The notes beneath the pieces were generated by a model, which saw nothing but the letters and a program-made list of their open reading frames with translations, did no database searches and was not told the origin of the DNA. The position numbers were made by a program, and so were the translations under genes. Positions 7,672 to 16,098 of a stretch of DNA of 64,000 nt are shown piece after piece. Position 1 is the first letter of the stretch. Each line of letters begins with the position of its first letter. The DNA lies in assembly GCA_016213105.1 (NCBI GenBank), contig JACRBN010000001.1, positions 62,001-126,000 on the forward strand, given 5' to 3'. Source of the stretch: Chloroflexota bacterium. Its GTDB lineage: Bacteria; Chloroflexota; Anaerolineae; Anaerolineales; Villigracilaceae.

Positions 7672-8116
7672 GATTCTGAAACCAATCCCGTAATTCGACC
7701 AATCCCTGGCGCGCCGCATGACGCAAATCATCGCTCAACTCCGCCGCGTCGAATTCATCCTCATCCAGCACGGTCTGGGTTCCGTCCACACTCACCCATA
7801 GATCGAGGAACAAGTCCACGTACTCGACGCGGCCATCCGTCCACGTGGCGGGTTTGGTGATGTTGCAATACCAGCCCTTCAACGCGCCATCGTCGCGGTC
7901 GTAGATCTCGAAGATGTTGTACCAGCGCGCCGAGTAATACGTCTCCACGAAGCGGTCGCCGCGTTTGAGGATCGTATCCATGAAGGGGTGGTCGTCGCGG
8001 TCGAAGAGCGCCTCCACTTTCAACCAGTCCTCGCCGCGTTCGAGCAAGTCGCCTTCGTAACGCCACATTTCCTTCCCCTGCGGATTTAATTTCAAGACCA
8101 GCACGCGCTCATTCAT
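7655..8116 (-). CDS. DUF402 family protein (nucleotide phosphatase/RNA-associated fold)
   Basis: 153 aa. DUF402 pattern: RYEGDLLERGEDWLKVEALFDR, GDRFVETYYSARWYNIFEIYDRDDGALKGWYCNITKPA, then VEYVDLFLDLWVSVDG and DEDEF, which are the conserved aromatic and acidic residues of the FomD-like/DUF402 beta-barrel. Members hydrolyse nucleoside di- or triphosphates; the substrate here is unknown. The ATG at 8116 overlaps the thiQ stop by 8 nt, so it is the last gene of the riboswitch-controlled thiamine operon. A pyrophosphate-related role in thiamine handling is only a guess. Confidence 0.8.
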   Translation of the reverse strand: MNERVLVLKLNPQGKEMWRYEGDLLERGEDWLKVEALFDRDDHPFMDTILKRGDRFVETYYSARWYNIFEIYDRDDGALKGWYCNITKPATWTDGRVEYVDLFLDLWVSVDGTQTVLDEDEFDAAELSDDLRHAARQGLVELRDWFQNQKSPG

Positions 8117-9122
8117 GGGACAAACACTCCACGTCAAATGTGACCGAAATGGATTCACCCACCTGCGGCGCATCTTTCAGGTGTATGAACAACCCACCCG
8201 CCAACTCGACCTTGAACTGCTCCCGTTGAAAGACCACATCCTCCACTTTAGCCGTTACCGTTAAAGGGCCCGCGTCTGACGGCTTAAGCAGCAACGCCAC
8301 CCGCTCCCCGTCCGCGTGAGCATGTCCGCAGGCGACAGAGACCTGACCCAAGCTCGTCTCGACCTGCCACCTTCCGACCTTCGACATTCGACTCTTGACC
8401 CGTCCTTCCACCACATTCCCCACATTCAAGAATCTCGCCACCCACGCCGAGCCTGGATGCGACCAGACCTCGGCGGGCGTGCCCTCGCGCAGGATACGGC
8501 CCTCGTGCAGCAGCAGGATGCGATCCGCTATTGTGAAGGCTTCCTCCTGGTCGTGGGTGACGTACACCGCGGGGATGCGCGTCTCGTGCAGGATGTGGCG
8601 CAATTCGTCCAGCACTTCGTCTTTCAAGGCGCGGTCGAGGGAACTGAGCGGCTCGTCGAACATCAGCAAACGCGGACGGATGGCCAGCGCCCGCGCCACG
8701 GCCACGCGCTGCTGCTCCCCGCCCGATAGCTCGGTCACCCTGCGGTGCGCAAAACCTGTCAGGTTGACCAGATTGAGCACCTCGGAAACGCGCGCCTGAA
8801 TTTCGTCTTTGGATTGATTGCGCATCTTCAGCCCAAAGGCCGCGTTGTCGAAAACCGTCAGATGCGGAAAAAGCGCGTAGTCCTGGAAGACCAGCCCAAA
8901 GTCGCGCAGGTGGGATGGGGTCTGGGCCAGGTCAAGGCCGTCGAAGGAGATCGTCCCGCGTTCGGGAGATTCCAATCCAGCGATCATCCGCAGCAGCGTG
9001 GACTTTCCGCTGCCCGAGGCGCCCAGCAGGCAGACCGTCTCCCCCTCCGCGACGGTGAAAGAGACATCGTCGAGCAGGGGCTGGCCTTCGTAGGTTTTGG
9101 AGAGGTGGCGAAGTTCGAGCAT
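8109..9122 (-). CDS. thiQ: Thiamine-type ABC transporter ATP-binding protein
   Basis: 337 aa ATPase of the PotA/ThiQ/FbpC class. Walker [10 protein letters not shown] at residues 34-42, Q-loop [12 protein letters not shown] near 78-89, signature LSGGEQQR at 132-139, Walker B LLMFDEP at 152-158, then [11 protein letters not shown] and the switch His in YVTHDQEE. The last ~110 residues form the TOBE-like regulatory extension. The ATG at 9122-9120 overlaps the thiP stop codon by one base (TGATG). Assignment to thiamine rests on thiN, the TPP riboswitch and the ThiB-like binding protein in the same operon. Confidence 0.9.
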   Translation of the reverse strand: MLELRHLSKTYEGQPLLDDVSFTVAEGETVCLLGASGSGKSTLLRMIAGLESPERGTISFDGLDLAQTPSHLRDFGLVFQDYALFPHLTVFDNAAFGLKMRNQSKDEIQARVSEVLNLVNLTGFAHRRVTELSGGEQQRVAVARALAIRPRLLMFDEPLSSLDRALKDEVLDELRHILHETRIPAVYVTHDQEEAFTIADRILLLHEGRILREGTPAEVWSHPGSAWVARFLNVGNVVEGRVKSRMSKVGRWQVETSLGQVSVACGHAHADGERVALLLKPSDAGPLTVTAKVEDVVFQREQFKVELAGGLFIHLKDAPQVGESISVTFDVECLSHE

Positions 9123-10768
9123 CAAAATTCTCCCGCGCCAGGCAGGCGCAGTTTTTCAATGGATAGAATGCCGAGCAGGGTGACGCCCATCAAAATGGTG
9201 GACATGGCCATGGCCTGCCCGTAATTCAACCCGCCAGGCTGAGCCAGGAAACGCGCAATCGCCACAGGCAGGGTCGGGAAGTCGGGACGGGCCAGCAGGG
9301 TGGCCGCGCCAAATTCACCCAGCGACACAGTGAAGGCAAAGGTGGCCGCCGAGAGGATCGCGCGCGAAAGGATCGGCCAGTCCACGTTTTGCCAGACGCG
9401 CCAGGGCGAGGCTCCCAGCGTGGCGGCAGCGTGACGCAGGCGCTCAGGGATGGCGGCAATGGCAGGCTGGAGCGCGCGAACGACGAAGGGCAGGGCGATG
9501 ATCGCGTGGGCAAGGGGAATGATGAGAGGAGAAGAGAGTAGAGAAAAGTGAGAAGAGAACAGGGGGCGGTTGAAGGTGACGATGAATCCCAAGCCAAGGG
9601 TGACGGCGGACGCGCCGAGCGGCAGCATCAGCAGCGGGTCGAGAATCCTCTCGACGCGGCCAGGACGGGCGAGAGCGGAGGCCAGTGGAAAGCCGAGCGC
9701 CAGGGACAGCAATACCGTTGCGCCCGCGTACGTCAGCGAATTACGCGCCGCTTCGACGGGCGGAACGTAGAAGATCGAGCCGCGACGGTTGACGAAGAGT
9801 TCGCTGTAATAGGCGGAGGTCAGGCCATATTGGACTTCGCCGCGTTCGCCGCGATCCGCTTCGAGGCGGGTGAGGGAACGGATGGGCAGGGCGAGCAGGG
9901 GCAGAACAAAAAAGGCGGAAAGCAGAAAGCAGAGGCTGGCGACGTAGATGCTCTCGACCAGGGTGCGCGGACGGCGGGCAGTGGAAGGACGCGGCGCGGT
10001 CGGGACGAGCATCTGTGCGGAGAGGCGGCTGTACAGGATCGAGAAGGCCAGCGTGCAAAGCAGTTGGATCAACGAGAGCAGCGCGGCCAGCGGCAGGTTG
10101 AGCAGTTGCAGGGCCTGGATGTAGATTTCCACTTCGAGAGTGGCGAACTTTGCTCCGCCCAGAAGCAAGATCACGCCGAAGCTGGTGAAATCGAAGAGAA
10201 AGACCAGCAGTCCCGCCGCCAGCAAGGGCATTCGCAACCCTGGCAGGATGGCCTGCGTCCATACCTGAAGCGGATTCGCACCCAGGGTGCGCGCGGCAGC
10301 TTCGAGGCGCGGGTCGAGCTGGGTCAACGCATTGCCCACGATGCGGATGACGATGGTGGTGTTGTAAAAGACGTGGGCAAGGAGAATGAGGGTGAAAGGT
10401 GAAGGCTGGGGAAAAGAGGAAAGAGGAAAGAGGAAAGACAGCCAGCCGCGATTGCCGAACAGCGCGTTAAAACTGGAGGCGACCACCACCGTCGGCAGCA
10501 TGAACGGGATGGCGGTTACGGCGCGCAGCAGGGATTTGCCACGAAAGTCGAAGCGGGCGAAGAGATACGCTGCGGGCAGGCCGAGCAGGAAGGTCAGTAA
10601 TGTGGAGAGAAAAGCCTGGTAAAAGGTGAAGGATAAAACGCGGGAAGTGAGTAGAAGATTGGCCGAGGTAAGGACGGAGACCTCCAGCGTCAGGGCCAGG
10701 ATGCGCGCGAGGGGATAGAAAAAGAATATTGCCAGAAAGAGGATGGCGGGCAGGGAGCGAAGTTTCAT
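9122..10768 (-). CDS. thiP: Thiamine-type ABC transporter permease, two fused permease domains
   Basis: 548 aa with about twelve transmembrane helices. Two binding-protein-dependent permease domains in tandem (residues ~1-260 and ~290-548), each with an EAA-type loop: [22 protein letters not shown] in the first, [21 protein letters not shown] in the second. The fused layout is typical of ThiP and FbpB. The frame runs on to 11017 through repeat DNA, but the protein starts at the ATG at 10768 ([11 protein letters not shown]). Start-site ribosome binding is weak. A palindromic repeat separates it from thiB. Confidence 0.9.
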   Translation of the reverse strand: MKLRSLPAILFLAIFFFYPLARILALTLEVSVLTSANLLLTSRVLSFTFYQAFLSTLLTFLLGLPAAYLFARFDFRGKSLLRAVTAIPFMLPTVVVASSFNALFGNRGWLSFLFPLSSFPQPSPFTLILLAHVFYNTTIVIRIVGNALTQLDPRLEAAARTLGANPLQVWTQAILPGLRMPLLAAGLLVFLFDFTSFGVILLLGGAKFATLEVEIYIQALQLLNLPLAALLSLIQLLCTLAFSILYSRLSAQMLVPTAPRPSTARRPRTLVESIYVASLCFLLSAFFVLPLLALPIRSLTRLEADRGERGEVQYGLTSAYYSELFVNRRGSIFYVPPVEAARNSLTYAGATVLLSLALGFPLASALARPGRVERILDPLLMLPLGASAVTLGLGFIVTFNRPLFSSHFSLLSSPLIIPLAHAIIALPFVVRALQPAIAAIPERLRHAAATLGASPWRVWQNVDWPILSRAILSAATFAFTVSLGEFGAATLLARPDFPTLPVAIARFLAQPGGLNYGQAMAMSTILMGVTLLGILSIEKLRLPGAGEF

Positions 10769-10777
10769 ATCAAATAT

Positions 10778-10863
10778 GTCGTTGCGAGGAGGCCGAAGGC
10801 CGACGAAGCAACCTCCCAATTCCATGAGATTGCCTCGTCGCACAGAACGCTCCTCGCAATGAC
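10778..10863. repeat. Dispersed palindromic repeat, GTCATTGCGAG family, copy 2
   Basis: Begins GTCGTTGCGAGGAGG and ends GCTCCTCGCAATGAC, with an inner GACGAAGCAACCTC / GAGATTGCCTCGTC pair. It sits between thiB and thiP and may lower downstream permease expression or stabilise thiB mRNA. Confidence 0.8.
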
Positions 10864-10865
10864 GG

Positions 10866-11927
10866 TTATCGAACGACGACTTCCGTCCACGCATTAATCC
10901 ACGTCTCGCGATTGGCGGCGATGTAGGCGGGATCGAGCGAGGTGGAGGCGGAGGCCGTGTCGGCGTATTGGGTGAAGGCCTCGGGCAGGGTCGCCTGCGT
11001 GTTGACGGGAAGGACAAACATCTGCATCGGCATGTCGTTTTGGAAGTCGGCGCTCAGCATGAAATCCACGAACTTCTGCGCCAGGGCGGGTTGCTGAGTC
11101 CCCTTGAGGATGCCGACAAACTCGATTTGACGGAAGCAGGTGTCAGGGCCGAGAATCGAAGCGGTCGGGGCTTCGTCCACGGGCGGGTCGGCAAAGAGAA
11201 ATTCCGCGGCGGGGCTGGTCGCGTACGAAACTACCATCGGCTGCGGCCCCCTGCCCGACGAGGCGCTGAAATTGGTGTAGTAAGCCGTCTCCCAGCCATC
11301 CACCACCACCACGCCGTTATCGCGCAGTTGGCCCCAGTAGGCCAGGTAGCCTGTCTCTCCAAAGTGCTGGACGGTGGCAAGCATAAACGCCAGCCCAGGC
11401 GAGGACGTGGCAGGATTCTCGACGACGAGCAGATCTTTATATTCGGGCAGGGTCAGGTCTTCGAGGCTCTGCGGCACGGCCAGGTTGTTGGCGGCGAAGT
11501 ACGCCTTGTCGTAGTTGATGCACACGTCGCCGTAATCGACGGGCAAAATGCGGTTTTGCGGATCAAGCTTGAACTCGGCGGGGATGTCCGCCAGCGCGGG
11601 CGAGGCATAGGCTTCGAAGAGGTCGGCATCCAGCGCGCGCGACAGGAAGGTATTATCCACGCCAAAGAACACGTCGGCCAGCGGCGCATCCTTCGAGAGG
11701 ATGGCCTTGTTGAGCGCCGCGCCCGTATCCCCGCTCGGCAGGAAGACGAGTTTGACGTTGTTGGCCTGTTCGAACTTCGCCACCACGTCTTCGCTGACGG
11801 CGAACGAGTCATGGGTCATGATGGTCAGGGTGACGGGGCCAGCGGTGGGGACGGGAGCACAAGCAGAAAGAAGAAGGCAGAAGGCGAGGAACAGAAGGCG
11901 GAAAGCTGAAGGCAGTTTTTTTTTCAT
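10866..11927 (-). CDS. thiB: Thiamine-type ABC transporter substrate-binding lipoprotein
   Basis: 353 aa. A lipoprotein signal peptide ends in LLSAC, so the protein is membrane-anchored outside the cell. The mature part follows the ThiB/TbpA pattern: TLTIMTHDSFAVSEDVVAKFE, DAPLADVFFGVDNTFLSRAL, PVDYGDVCINYDKAYF, DLLVVENPATSSPGLAFMLA, GWETAYYTNF, VVSYATSPAAE. The ATG at 11927 has AAAGG 6 nt upstream. It lies 3 nt after thiN. Substrate assignment follows from the riboswitch, thiN and family resemblance. Confidence 0.9.
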   Translation of the reverse strand: MKKKLPSAFRLLFLAFCLLLSACAPVPTAGPVTLTIMTHDSFAVSEDVVAKFEQANNVKLVFLPSGDTGAALNKAILSKDAPLADVFFGVDNTFLSRALDADLFEAYASPALADIPAEFKLDPQNRILPVDYGDVCINYDKAYFAANNLAVPQSLEDLTLPEYKDLLVVENPATSSPGLAFMLATVQHFGETGYLAYWGQLRDNGVVVVDGWETAYYTNFSASSGRGPQPMVVSYATSPAAEFLFADPPVDEAPTASILGPDTCFRQIEFVGILKGTQQPALAQKFVDFMLSADFQNDMPMQMFVLPVNTQATLPEAFTQYADTASASTSLDPAYIAANRETWINAWTEVVVR

Positions 11928-11930
11928 GGG

Positions 11931-12578
11931 TTACCTTTCTTGTGAAGCGCGGCGGTGGACGATGAGCAGCAGGCCCGAGCGGATGCGGACTACCGCCCGT
12001 TCGCCGAGCAGTTCGTTGCTGATGCCGCGTGTTTTGTATGGATACAGGGTCTCATCGGAGAGCGGCCAGCGCAGCCCTTCCGTGCGGACGCCTTCGACGG
12101 GCGCGCCCCACGGGATGAGCGAGACGATATCCCCGCTTTGCCCCTGGACTTGGGCCTGATTCCGACAAAAGAAGGTTTCCTCGACCCCATCGTCGAGGCG
12201 AAGGTCAAAGGTCAAAAGTCGAAGGTCGGAAAGCAGGGCGAGGTTGCCGAGGGTTTGGTCGAGACGGCCGCCGAGGGCGCCGACGACGATGATCTGATCG
12301 GGTTTCATGTCCACGGCGTGTTGGATGGCGAGTTCGAGGTCGGTTTCGTTTTTATCGCGGGAAAATTGGATGACTTGCGTGCCTTGCTCGGTCAAAGGTC
12401 GAAGGTCGAAGGTCAGGGAGTCGAGGTCGCCGATGAGGATGTTGGGGATGAGTCCTAACGCAAGGGCATGATGCGTCCCCCCATCCGCGGCGATGATGAA
12501 ATCGTCGGGGCGGAGCAGGGCGCGGGCAGCGTCGAGGTCGGGCAGGTGGCCGTTGGCAAAGATAAGAATGCGAGTCAA
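11931..12578 (-). CDS. thiN: Thiamine pyrophosphokinase
   Basis: Transfers pyrophosphate from ATP to thiamine to make TPP. About 215 aa. Family motifs: IIAADGGTHHALALG, ILIGDLDSL, SRDKNETDLELAI, VVGALGGRLDQTLGNLALL, and the C-terminal domain with GDIVSLIPWG and GLRWPL. The frame could start at an ATG at 12587, but that ATG lies inside the terminator stem with no gap to the GGAGG; the TTG at 12578 has GGAGG 9 nt upstream and yields the usual N-terminus (LTRILIFANG). First gene of the thiN-thiB-thiP-thiQ-DUF402 operon. Confidence 0.9.
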   Translation of the reverse strand: MTRILIFANGHLPDLDAARALLRPDDFIIAADGGTHHALALGLIPNILIGDLDSLTFDLRPLTEQGTQVIQFSRDKNETDLELAIQHAVDMKPDQIIVVGALGGRLDQTLGNLALLSDLRLLTFDLRLDDGVEETFFCRNQAQVQGQSGDIVSLIPWGAPVEGVRTEGLRWPLSDETLYPYKTRGISNELLGERAVVRIRSGLLLIVHRRASQER

Positions 12579-12604
12579 AAAAAACATCCTCCAAGCGGAG
12601 GATG
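12577..12604 (-). terminator. Riboswitch-controlled terminator that also holds the thiN ribosome site
   Basis: On the minus strand CATCCTCC-gctt-GGAGGATG is followed by eight U. The 3' arm contains GGAGG, the only Shine-Dalgarno for thiN. The competing antiterminator pairs AGCGGAGG in the riboswitch (12631-12624) with CCTCCGCT (12601-12594), a perfect 8-bp match. Confidence 0.85.
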
Positions 12605-12610
12605 GTGGGT

Positions 12611-12709
12611 AATCAAGAGAGTCCCTCCGCTGGCATAATCCAGATCAGGTGATGCGGGTCGAGCGCGGTACGCTCCTCTCAGCCTGTAACGCAGGCTCCC
12701 CGTTCGATT
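12611..12709 (-). promoter_or_regulatory. TPP riboswitch (THI element)
   Basis: The minus strand carries the THI-box consensus: GGGGAGCC, CTGAGAGG, GACCCGC, CACCTGATCTGGATTATGCC and AGCGGAGGGA, in the right order. A closing P1 pairs AATCGA (12709-12704) with TTGATT (12616-12611). It controls the thiN-thiB-thiP-thiQ operon. TPP binding should lock P2/P1 and free the downstream terminator. Confidence 0.96.
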
Positions 12710-12870
12710 GTGACGTGAGTATAGGACTGGGGTGCGGGAATGTCAAGGCAAATATTGTTGTAATCAACCTTGCGAAGGTTATTTTTTCGATACGTTCATG
12801 GTTCTGACGAAGAGTTTGCTTTCAGCCATTCATGCTGCTTTGTCCAAACCTTCGCAAGGTTTAAGTCCTG

Positions 12871-12876
12871 TATAAT
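12871..12876 (+). promoter_or_regulatory. TATAAT -10 element for a leaderless methyltransferase mRNA
   Basis: TATAAT (12871-12876) is followed by AGCCCGC and the ATG at 12884. No ribosome binding site is present in this 7-nt space. Confidence 0.55.
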
Positions 12877-12883
12877 AGCCCGC

Positions 12884-13618
12884 ATGACTGATCGCAACTT
12901 CGAAAAAGCCGCCTTGCGCGGAGAACCATCCTATGTGTGGAGAGCGGGGCAGCAGCGCCGCTTGCAAATGATCGTCCGAGCTGCGGGAGAGCGCATCCGC
13001 GGACGAGTGCTGGAGAATGGCTGCGGCGTGGGCATGTACGTCGAGAAGCTGACCGAGTTGGGCGCACAGGTGGTCGGTCTGGAATACGACTTCGAGCGCA
13101 CCGTGGAGGCGCATCAGCGTTCCGAGTCCATTGTCAACGCGGCGGGAGAATTCGTCCCATTGCCCGCCTCGACCTTCGACCTGATCCTCAGCCACGAGGT
13201 GCTCGAACACGTCCAGGACGACGGCGCCGCGGTGCGCGAGATGGTGCGCCTGCTTAAGCCAGGCGGCCGCGCGGTGATCTTCTGCCCGAACCGCGGTTAT
13301 CCCTACGAGACGCACGGCATCTACTGGAAGGGACAGTATCACTTCGGCAACAGGTTGTTCGTGAATTACCTGCCGCGCGTCTGGCGCGATAAACTGGCCC
13401 CGCACGTGCGCGTCTACTCCCGCGGGGACATGCGAAAGCTATTCGAAGGCCTGCCCGTACAATTCATCGAGCAGACGGTCATCTTCGGCGCGTACGACAA
13501 TATCATCGCCCGCTTCGGTTCGCTGGGCAAAGTCCTGCGCGCCGTGCTGCAATTCCTGGAGCAGACGCCGCTGCGCGAGTTGGGCTTGTCCCATTTCTGG
13601 GTGGTGGAGAAGAAATGA
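12884..13618 (+). CDS. Class I SAM-dependent methyltransferase
   Basis: 244 aa. SAM motif I is VLENGCGVGMYVEKL (residues ~40-54), with acidic residues LEYDFE after strand 2, then LILSHEVLEHVQDD (motif IV/post-IV, typical of the UbiE/COQ5 and Methyltransf_11 group) and LLKPGGRAVIFCPNRGYPYETHG. Substrate unknown; the NRGYPYETHG segment resembles methyltransferases of cell-surface glycan clusters. The frame is open from 12770, but the ATG at 12884 fits a leaderless start. Its stop overlaps the ATG of the truncated GNAT copy (ATGA), so it was originally coupled to the acetyltransferase gene. Confidence 0.85.
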   Translation: MTDRNFEKAALRGEPSYVWRAGQQRRLQMIVRAAGERIRGRVLENGCGVGMYVEKLTELGAQVVGLEYDFERTVEAHQRSESIVNAAGEFVPLPASTFDLILSHEVLEHVQDDGAAVREMVRLLKPGGRAVIFCPNRGYPYETHGIYWKGQYHFGNRLFVNYLPRVWRDKLAPHVRVYSRGDMRKLFEGLPVQFIEQTVIFGAYDNIIARFGSLGKVLRAVLQFLEQTPLRELGLSHFWVVEKK

Positions 13619-13728
13619 TCCTCGAACCCGCCTCCCTCACCGCCCCGCGCGGATTGGCCGAACTGCTCGCCGATCTGGGCAATGGCGAGAATGGTTTCAA
13701 CGGCATACCTTTCTACTACAGAGAGTGA
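13615..13728 (+). pseudogene. 5' fragment of the GNAT acetyltransferase gene, cut by an insertion
   Basis: ATG at 13615 opens MILEPASLTAPRGLAELL and continues to NGFNG, matching residues 3-30 of the intact GNAT protein at 14455-14973, then diverges into IPFYYRE and a TGA at 13726. Bases 13621-13705 repeat at 14461-14545 with 2 mismatches in 85. The ATG overlaps the methyltransferase stop, so this is probably the original start of the gene, now separated from its body. Confidence 0.8.
13621..13705 (+). repeat. 85-bp direct repeat, upstream copy
   Basis: Identical to 14461-14545 at 83 of 85 positions; the copies are exactly 840 bp apart. They flank an AT-rich ORF that does not resemble its neighbours in composition. 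Confidence 0.9.
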
Positions 13729-13766
13729 TCGTCCCTGAATTTCTATATTCTTGTTGAGGAGGAAAG

Positions 13767-14450
13767 ATGAAGGACAGTCTGCTTCCCAGTTTTTTAGCAT
13801 TTATCACGTTGTTGATTATCATGCTTACAGCAGGTGCGCCGCTCTTTGAATGGAGATTGGGAACAATTGTTCCTGACATTCAGGAAGCTTATGATATAAA
13901 AAGATCATATCCATGGAAAACTGGAGTGGCTGAACCTGTGAATGACGAAACTGTCATTTTTAGAAGCATGGAAGTTTTTTATAAAGGGGAGCGTTGTATA
14001 AACACCAATAAGTTCGACCTCAAGGTATCGCTTTCGCCACGAGATAATTTCATAGAAACGATACATGTTCGCATTTTTATAGTGATAGTATTGTGGGTGT
14101 TACTCATTTTCATTCTTTCCACCATATATCATTTTTGGGTCAAGATTTGGATTGACAAAGCATCAGTCCTTTTTGCCATTTTTTCGTTCCTTGTGTTTTT
14201 GCTTCTTTACTTGATTCCGATTTGGATATTAATGATCAGCGGCCCTATTATTTATCTGCCTTCTCCACCTGAAACAAATATCTGTCAAGGTGTATTTACC
14301 CTTGAATTAAGTTTAAACAAAATACACTACGATATTCTTGCTATTTTATTTGCAGGGATTCTCGCGGAAGCGGGAGCCACAGTCATCATGGTCAAGAGAG
14401 TTATAGACACGATCAAAAATAAGCCAAGACTTGTTGAGTCACAAGGATAA
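13767..14450 (+). CDS. AT-rich hypothetical membrane protein inside the GNAT duplication
   Basis: 227 aa, no family recognised. Hydrophobic segments: residues ~8-28, ~100-120 (IFIVIVLWVLLIFILST), ~133-160 (ASVLFAIFSFLVFLLLYLIP), and ~190-210, so about four transmembrane helices; the stretch ~30-95 between the first two is polar, with one Cys. GAGGAGG precedes the ATG by 4 nt. Base composition is visibly AT-rich against GC-rich neighbours, and codons such as ATA, AAA and TTT are common, pointing to recent acquisition. Its last codons contain the AAGGAT that now serves the intact GNAT start. Confidence 0.7.
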   Translation: MKDSLLPSFLAFITLLIIMLTAGAPLFEWRLGTIVPDIQEAYDIKRSYPWKTGVAEPVNDETVIFRSMEVFYKGERCINTNKFDLKVSLSPRDNFIETIHVRIFIVIVLWVLLIFILSTIYHFWVKIWIDKASVLFAIFSFLVFLLLYLIPIWILMISGPIIYLPSPPETNICQGVFTLELSLNKIHYDILAILFAGILAEAGATVIMVKRVIDTIKNKPRLVESQG

Positions 14451-14454
14451 TCCC

Positions 14455-14973
14455 ATGCACCTCGAACCCGCCTCCCTCACCGCCCCGCGCGGACTGGCTG
14501 AACTGCTCGCCGATCTGGGCAATGGCGAGAATGGTTTCAACGGCACGGCTGTCGGCCGTGGCGAAATGGCCATTCCCGAATACCTGCAATCCTGCATGGA
14601 CATGACCGACGCATCCAAACTCAAGCCAGGCTTCGTGCCACAGACCGTCTTCTGGATCATCGATGACGCGGGCGAAGCAGTCGGCTTGGTACGCGTGCGG
14701 CATTACCTCAACGACAAGCTGCGCGAGCGCGGCGGGCACATTGGCTATTACATCCGCCCCAGTCAGCGCGGAAAGGGCTACGCCACGCAAGCCTTGCGGC
14801 TGGCGCTCGTGGAAATCAGGAAACTCGGCGAACCCAGGGCCATGCTCAGCACGAACGAGACCAACCTGCCGTCCAGGCGGGTCATCGAAGTCAACGGCGG
14901 AGTGCTCGACGGCATGGGCTTGAACGAAGACGGCACACAATTCTGCCGCTATTGGATTGAGATCGATACATAA
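14455..14973 (+). CDS. GNAT family N-acetyltransferase
   Basis: 172 aa. Acetyl-CoA pyrophosphate loop GYYIRPSQRGKGYATQALRLAL (the Q-R-G-K-G-Y-A motif A) at residues ~98-118, preceded by VGLVRVRHYLNDKLRERGGHIG and followed by a motif-B-like STNETNLPSRRVIEVNGG. Related to COG3981-type predicted acetyltransferases; substrate unknown. The ATG at 14455 has AAGGA 7 nt upstream. Its first 30 codons are duplicated at 13615-13705, and the AT-rich ORF now sits between the methyltransferase and this gene. Confidence 0.88.
   Translation: MHLEPASLTAPRGLAELLADLGNGENGFNGTAVGRGEMAIPEYLQSCMDMTDASKLKPGFVPQTVFWIIDDAGEAVGLVRVRHYLNDKLRERGGHIGYYIRPSQRGKGYATQALRLALVEIRKLGEPRAMLSTNETNLPSRRVIEVNGGVLDGMGLNEDGTQFCRYWIEIDT
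14461..14545 (+). repeat. 85-bp direct repeat, downstream copy
   Basis: Second copy of the repeat at 13621-13705; here it forms the functional 5' end of the GNAT coding sequence. Confidence 0.9.
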
Positions 14974-14978
14974 ATTTC

Positions 14979-15614
14979 ATGTCCACACAACCCACATGGG
15001 ATGTCCTGCTGATCGGCGGCAGCTCGGGCGTCGGCAAAACACAGGTCGCCCGGGAACTGGCGCGAACCTTATCCATCCCGCTGCTGCTGGCCGATGACGT
15101 GCGGCTGGCGCTCCAACAGGGCACGACCCCTGAACAGCAGGCGGACTTGCACATCTTTTTGAACTATCCGCCCGAGCGGTGGCGGAACGCCGAACAGATC
15201 AAGGCGGATTGGATCGCCGTAGGGCAGGCCATGACTCCCCCGCTCAAGACCATCCTCGCGCATCACGTGGTTGTCTCGGGCGTCGGACGCCTGATCCTTG
15301 AAGGGGATGGCATCCTGCCCGCGCTGGCGCGCCCAGACACATTTTCCGACCTCAAACATTTCAGCGGACTGCGCCTCGACGACGAGGTACGCGCGGTCTT
15401 CCTGGTGGAGCCAGACGAGGAGCAGATCCTGTCCAACCTGCGCGCGCGCGGACGCGGTTTCGACGAGTGGGGGCTGGAGGAACAACAAGCCTTTGCGCAT
15501 GCCAGTTGGCTCTTTGGGCAATGGCTAGCCCGCGAAGCGGAGGCACGCAGCCTGCTCGTACTGGTGGCGCGTCCCTACGAAAGCCTGCTGGAGCGCATCC
15601 TGGCTCTTTTGTGA
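14979..15614 (+). CDS. P-loop kinase, 2-phosphoglycerate-kinase or shikimate-kinase-like
   Basis: 211 aa. Walker A GGSSGVGKT (residues 13-21), then IPLLLADDVRLALQQGTTPEQQ, resembling archaeal 2-phosphoglycerate kinase-type and small-molecule kinases. A segment ILEGDGILPALA and a lid-like LRARGRGFDE follow. Acceptor unknown. Start at 14979 lies 5 nt after the GNAT stop and lacks a clear Shine-Dalgarno, so translation is likely coupled. Confidence 0.7.
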   Translation: MSTQPTWDVLLIGGSSGVGKTQVARELARTLSIPLLLADDVRLALQQGTTPEQQADLHIFLNYPPERWRNAEQIKADWIAVGQAMTPPLKTILAHHVVVSGVGRLILEGDGILPALARPDTFSDLKHFSGLRLDDEVRAVFLVEPDEEQILSNLRARGRGFDEWGLEEQQAFAHASWLFGQWLAREAEARSLLVLVARPYESLLERILALL

Positions 15615-15666
15615 GGCGATATTGGTATACTCCCAGCCAGGCCACACTCCCTTCATAGGCGACGAT

Positions 15667-16098
15667 ATGCAAACTTCCCCTTCGAAATTCAATGCAGTTT
15701 TGTGGCTGGGAGCGCTTCCCGCCATTCTGTTCTCCCTCCTCACCCTGGGGCAGGGCATCGTATTTTTGCTGCGCGGACAGGAAAGCAAAAGTTATGCCGA
15801 TCTGGGCGGCGCGTTCGCGGCCTTCTTTGCCGTGCTGGTCATCCCGTATGGCCTGCTAACCTTGATCGCCAGCCTGACGACCCGCTTCAAACATCCCGTC
15901 ATCCATTGGACGGGCGCAGTGCTGTGCTTCCTGTTGGGAAGTGTCGCCTGCCTGCTGTTGGGCGGCCTGGGCGGGAGTTTCCTGCAATATTCCCCCGCAA
16001 CGGGACTGCTCACGGCGCTGGCGGGCCTGCTGGGCGGCGGCTCTCTGCTGCTGGCCGCCGTCACAGGGCCACTGGCCTGGAAGAAAAACAATGCTTGA
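15667..16098 (+). CDS. Small four-helix membrane protein of unknown function
   Basis: 143 aa from the ATG at 15667 (MQTSPSKFNAVLWLG). Four hydrophobic helices at about 11-31, 46-66, 78-99 and 107-130, with Gly-rich GGSLLLAAV near the end. No family recognised. The frame is open from 15622 but the region before 15667 contains TATACT (15626-15631), a likely -10. Its stop overlaps the start of the Crp/Fnr gene by 8 nt, so the two are translated together. Confidence 0.65.
   Translation: MQTSPSKFNAVLWLGALPAILFSLLTLGQGIVFLLRGQESKSYADLGGAFAAFFAVLVIPYGLLTLIASLTTRFKHPVIHWTGAVLCFLLGSVACLLLGGLGGSFLQYSPATGLLTALAGLLGGGSLLLAAVTGPLAWKKNNA

Noticed and set aside
9122-11017. N-terminal extension of ThiP to 11017
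   Set aside because: The extra 83 residues translate a palindromic repeat and the end of thiB in another frame; the signal-like start is at 10768.
12585-12587. ATG at 12587 as thiN start
   Set aside because: It lies inside the terminator stem with no spacing from GGAGG and adds MFF before the conserved N-terminus; TTG at 12578 fits better.
13706-14460. Insert in the GNAT locus as a classical insertion sequence
   Set aside because: No transposase-like motif, no terminal inverted repeats seen, and an 85-bp duplication is far longer than usual target-site duplications.
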